Assembly (NCBI GenBank): GCA_000381565.1
Contig: KB906725.1
Coordinates: 3,048,377 to 3,112,376, forward strand
DNA length: 64,000 nt
Direction of reading: 5' to 3'
Source of the DNA: Oxalobacteraceae bacterium AB_14
GTDB taxonomy: Bacteria; Pseudomonadota; Gammaproteobacteria; Burkholderiales; Burkholderiaceae_D
Under the pieces are notes generated by a model that had not been told where the DNA came from, did no database searches, and worked only from the letters and a program-made list of their open reading frames with translations. This document shows positions 61,322 through 64,000 of the stretch, one piece after another; position 1 is the stretch's first letter; each line of letters begins with the position of its first letter. A program made the translations under genes and the position numbers.

Positions 61322-61962
61322 CGCGAGTTCGAGTTGAAAGTTTCACGATTTCTATCGATGGCTATGGGGCGGGGCCGAATCAGGATCTCAATGAACCGCT
61401 CGGCGTGGGTGGCAAGGAGCTACACCAGTGGTTCATCCCGACCCGCACGTTCCAGCAGGCCCATGGTGCGGGCGATGGCACAACCGGGGTCGACGACGAT
61501 TTTGCGGCGCGGGGATTCAAGAATGTCGGTGCGTGGATTCTTGGGCGGAACATGTTCGGACCGGTACGTGGGCCTTGGCCGGACTTGAACTGGAACGGCT
61601 GGTGGGGCGATAACCCACCGTACCACGTTCCGGTTTTCGTCCTGACCCATCATGCGCGGCCATCGATCCAGATGGAAGGCGGCACGATATTCCACTTCGT
61701 CACCGGCGGCATCCACGAAGCGCTGGAGCGTGCCCGCGAAGCCGCGAGCGGCAAAGACGTGCGCGTCGGCGGCGGCGCCGACGTGATCAGGCAGTATCTT
61801 CACGAAGGGCTTATCGACGAGCTGCACATCGCGATCTCGCCGATTCTGCTGGGCAGTGGCGAGCGCCTGTTCGAAGGGGCGGACCTGCGGGCGCTGGGAT
61901 ATGAATGCGTCGAGTTCGTGGGAACGGAGAAGGCAACCCACATTGTGATCCGGCGCACCTGA
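61318..61962 (+). CDS. Dihydrofolate reductase-like (RibD C-terminal) family protein
   Basis: A 214-aa protein with the RibD C-terminal/DHFR-like fold: FTISIDGYGAGP at the start, GAWILGRNMFGPVRGPW, PVFVLTHHARPSIQMEGGTIFHFVTGG, DVRVGGGADVIRQYLHEGLIDELHIAISPILLGSGERLF. These are the NADPH-binding and core motifs of the YwjB/YyaP-type reductases, which reduce unknown small substrates. It is coupled to the acetyltransferase upstream, a pairing common in mobile resistance-like islands. Confidence 0.87.
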   Translation: MTRVRVESFTISIDGYGAGPNQDLNEPLGVGGKELHQWFIPTRTFQQAHGAGDGTTGVDDDFAARGFKNVGAWILGRNMFGPVRGPWPDLNWNGWWGDNPPYHVPVFVLTHHARPSIQMEGGTIFHFVTGGIHEALERAREAASGKDVRVGGGADVIRQYLHEGLIDELHIAISPILLGSGERLFEGADLRALGYECVEFVGTEKATHIVIRRT

Positions 61963-62235
61963 AGCCGCGGTTGGGGCACGCCTGCGCGGTCCTTGTAGCG
62001 AACCTCCTGTTTTCTCCCCTATTTTTTTCGGCTTTCCCCAAATTAGGCCGGCAAATCCGGAAATAGCCCAATGCTTGGAAAAATCGGGGAAAATCGAAGA
62101 GAAAATCGAGGTTTTGCCACAAGGAGCGCGGCGGCGCACCCCATGTGCATATCCCGAGCGCCTGGCCGAGTAAATCCTCCGATTCTTTACCTGATCAACG
62201 CAGCCCTGGCTTGCCGGAACGGACCCTGAAGCTTT
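61963..62235. other. Intergenic stretch with T-rich and A-rich tracts and a short copy of the SCO gene 3' end
   Basis: These 273 bp hold no gene. There is a pyrimidine-rich block (CCCCTATTTTTTTCGGC near 62017), then two GAAAATCGA direct repeats (about 62093-62112). At 62186-62205 a segment TTACCTGATCAACGCAGCC matches the 3' end of the SCO gene (62708-62726) with one mismatch. No hairpin strong enough for a terminator was seen. Confidence 0.6.
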
Positions 62236-62715
62236 ATGATTAATCATGAAAAATTGACCGCGCGTCGCGCCGGAATCGGGGATTTGTCTCGATTGTTGGA
62301 ACTATTGGCCGATGACACCTTAGGGAAAAATCGAGAAGCTATCGGCAGTAGCGAAGCCTGTTATGTTCAGGCTTTCAACGCAATAGATAGCGATATCAAT
62401 CAGCACTTGCTGGTCGGCGAGCTGGAGGGAAGGCTCATCGCGATGTTGCAATTGACCTTCATACCCGGACTTAGCCGTCGTGGCGCGCTGCGAGCCAATA
62501 TCGAAGCCGTGCGGGTTGACAGTGGCTTGCGCGGGCAGGGAATCGGTACTTGGCTCATGCAGCAAGCCATCTTGCTGGCTCGTGAACGCAATTGTGGTTT
62601 GGTTCAGCTGACCAGCGATAAAAGCAGGGCGGAGGCGCATCGTTTTTACACCCGCCTCGGCTTTGTTGGAAGTCACGAGGGGTTTAAGCTCAAGTCATCA
62701 ACCCGGCTTACTTGA
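62236..62715 (+). CDS. GNAT-family N-acetyltransferase
   Basis: This 159-aa GNAT has RAGIGDLSRLLELLADD, then LVGELEGRLIAMLQLTFIPGLSRRGALRANIEAVRVDSGLRGQGIGTWLM (the GQGIG acetyl-CoA loop), and a C-terminal KSRAEAHRFYTRLGFVGSHEGFK. It resembles acetyltransferases near YjcF and PhnO. GC is lower than in neighbours. It is convergent with the SCO gene and overlaps its last 8 bp. Confidence 0.85.
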   Translation: MINHEKLTARRAGIGDLSRLLELLADDTLGKNREAIGSSEACYVQAFNAIDSDINQHLLVGELEGRLIAMLQLTFIPGLSRRGALRANIEAVRVDSGLRGQGIGTWLMQQAILLARERNCGLVQLTSDKSRAEAHRFYTRLGFVGSHEGFKLKSSTRLT

Positions 62716-63292
62716 TCAACGCAGCCACCCGCTTGACGAACACCGGATCCGGTTCGGCATCGAGCCGGGTGCTGTCGACCTGCAGCGTGCCTTTGTCGTC
62801 GAGCAGCGCGATGCGGGTGGTGTGGTTGATCTCGCCGTTCTCCAGCCTGCGGTACTTGATGTTCAACGTGGCCGCCAGCGCGCGCGTCTGGCTGTCGCCG
62901 TCGGCCGTCACCAGCCGGAATTGCGCCGGATCGAGCTGATGCATCTTCAGCAGGCCGGACAGCGAGGCCGGCGTGTCATGGCGCGGATCGAGGCTGATCA
63001 TCAGCACCCGCAGCCGTTTGCCATCCGGCCCCAGCGCGGTCACCGTGCGCTTGAGCGTTTCGATGATCACCGGGCAGGCCGCATGGCAGTCGCCGTAGAA
63101 CATGGTGATCAGCACCGGCGTGCCCGCCATGTCGTGCAGGGCGTAGTGCTGGCCGGTGGCGTCGGTCAGCGTGGCGTCGAGGCGGTAGATCGAGTTGCCG
63201 GGCAGCGCGGCGGCCAGAGCCGTCCAGGCGCACAGCGGGACCAGCAGCGCGGCGGCCAGGACGGCGCGGCGCAGGGAGACGATATGGTTCAT
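62708..63292 (-). CDS. SCO1/SenC-family copper chaperone-like protein
   Basis: This 194-aa protein has a signal peptide (AVLAAALLVPLCAWTALAAA) and a thioredoxin fold with the copper motif CHAACP (CxxxCP), LRVLMISLDPRHDTP and the distal His in INHTTRIALLD. SCO proteins deliver copper or act as thiol reductants for copper enzymes, including cytochrome oxidase and nitrite reductase. Its ATG overlaps the stop of the NirV-like gene (ATGA), so it is likely to serve a copper nitrite reductase. Confidence 0.9.
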   Translation of the reverse strand: MNHIVSLRRAVLAAALLVPLCAWTALAAALPGNSIYRLDATLTDATGQHYALHDMAGTPVLITMFYGDCHAACPVIIETLKRTVTALGPDGKRLRVLMISLDPRHDTPASLSGLLKMHQLDPAQFRLVTADGDSQTRALAATLNIKYRRLENGEINHTTRIALLDDKGTLQVDSTRLDAEPDPVFVKRVAALIK

Positions 63293-64000
63293 GGCTTGCT
63301 TTCTTGAATTTGGGGAACGGGATCGCGCGCGCAGCGAAATCCCAGGTTGGCGCCGTCCTGCCGCGCTTCCATCGCGGACAGCAGGGCCAGGCGCATCAGC
63401 ACGGCGTAGTTGCGGCGGTCGGCCAGCGACACCGCAGCGCCGCCGCAATAGTCGAGCAGTTTTTGGTCGCCGCTGGCGCGGCTGTCGGCATTGACGAACA
63501 GGCCGCTGTAATCCTCGACCCATTCCCACACCAGTCCATGCAGGTCGTGGATGCCGTAGAAGTTGGCCGCTCCGGTCGCCACGCTGCGCGGCGGCTGCTT
63601 GCCGGCGTCGGCGTACCAGCCGAGGATGTGGGCCAGCCAGGCCGGGTCGTCGCGGGCGTCGGCACGATGGTCGTCGGCGGCGGCCGCGAACTCCCATTCG
63701 TACCAGCGCGGCAGGCGTCCGCCTTCGGAGGCGCAATACGCCTGCGCGGCGAACCAGCCCACGCGCACCACCGGCGCGTCGGCGGCCAGCGGCGCGTAGT
63801 CGGTGGCGCCGCTCCAGCCGGACAGATAGCTCGGCGCCGCCAGCAGCGCCGGCGCCAGCCCGCGCTGCCAGGCCGGCGTGCGCCGCACGAAGTCCGCATA
63901 CTCGGCGTTGGTGACCAGCCGGCTGCGCAGCAGGTAGGGCGCCACCAGCGCCGGTGCGTCCACGCCGTCGGCCGGCAGCACGCTGCGCAGCGTGCCGCCG
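63289..64000 (-). CDS. NirV-like SUMF1-domain protein, 5' truncated by window edge
   Basis: About 237 residues of an FGE-sulfatase/SUMF1 domain are visible: TNAEYADFVRRTPAW, VVRVGWFAAQAYCASEGGRLPRWYEWEFAAAADD, ATGAANFYGIHDLHGLVWEWVEDYSG and LGFRCARD. The reading frame continues to the window edge. NirV is the SUMF1-type protein encoded after nirK (copper nitrite reductase), and the coupled SCO gene supports that. It differs clearly from the FGE-like gene at the other end of the window. Confidence 0.85.
   Translation of the reverse strand, partial: GGTLRSVLPADGVDAPALVAPYLLRSRLVTNAEYADFVRRTPAWQRGLAPALLAAPSYLSGWSGATDYAPLAADAPVVRVGWFAAQAYCASEGGRLPRWYEWEFAAAADDHRADARDDPAWLAHILGWYADAGKQPPRSVATGAANFYGIHDLHGLVWEWVEDYSGLFVNADSRASGDQKLLDYCGGAAVSLADRRNYAVLMRLALLSAMEARQDGANLGFRCARDPVPQIQESKP

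Noticed and set aside
1..64000. CRISPR array
   Set aside because: No regularly spaced direct repeats of 25-40 bp were seen anywhere in the window.

Overview
The window is GC-rich chromosomal DNA from a betaproteobacterium. The gene families (PEP-CTERM protein, tandem NrdR boxes, oxygen-independent ubiquinone genes, DUF1302/DUF1329 lipid genes, small dense operons) fit Burkholderiales, most likely the Massilia/Duganella/Janthinobacterium group of Oxalobacteraceae. That placement is an inference, not a search result.

Layout. 0-3.7 kb: the end of a formylglycine-generating-enzyme-like gene, then yjdM, a LysR regulator divergent from a DUF1330 gene, OsmC and pirin. 3.7-12.1 kb: a six-gene minus-strand operon of Ser/Thr phospho-signalling, in the order kinase, FtsW/RodA-like protein with an FHA-like domain, a 523-aa protein with a cryptic FHA-like end, an SH3 membrane protein, a PP2C phosphatase and an FHA protein. 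Its content parallels the actinobacterial pknAB/rodA/pstP/fhaAB locus. 12.1-18.5 kb: housekeeping and envelope genes (glycine-zipper lipoprotein-like protein, acetyltransferase, M28 peptidase, CLC-type channel, MscS channel), including one frameshifted coiled-coil gene. 18.5-23 kb: tRNA-Leu(UAA) with a decayed integrase beside it, a Tat-exported phospholipase C, a PEP-CTERM protein and an IS66 scrap.

22.8-39.8 kb: a creatininase-like protein and a YVTN propeller, then a large system for a hydrophobic substrate. One operon holds DUF1302, DUF1329, a YCF48-like protein and an RND transporter. A MalT-type LuxR regulator follows on the other strand, and divergent from it is an operon of GMC alcohol dehydrogenase, alkylsulfatase and aldehyde dehydrogenase. 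Both operons carry an almost identical 16-bp palindrome (TCCCCC-N4-GGGGGA) at the same distance from a -10-like hexamer, so joint control by the LuxR protein is likely. The enzymes would turn an alkyl sulfate into alcohol, aldehyde and acid.

39.8-50.8 kb: a TonB-dependent receptor-like protein, a periplasmic binding-like protein, a hydrolase/SDR pair, a propeller histidine kinase with its response regulator, and two secreted proteins of unknown role.

50.8-60.8 kb: anaerobic and nitrogen-oxide physiology. A hemerythrin/DUF2249/12-TM/PaaX operon and ubiUVT diverge from a perfect FNR box, but a solo tnpB element lies between that box and ubiU. Next come nrdG and nrdD, with the glycyl-radical tail of NrdD encoded on a separate 59-codon gene and two NrdR boxes upstream. 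60.9-64 kb: two acetyltransferases, a RibD-type reductase, an SCO protein and the start of a NirV-like gene, which suggests that nirK lies just outside the window.
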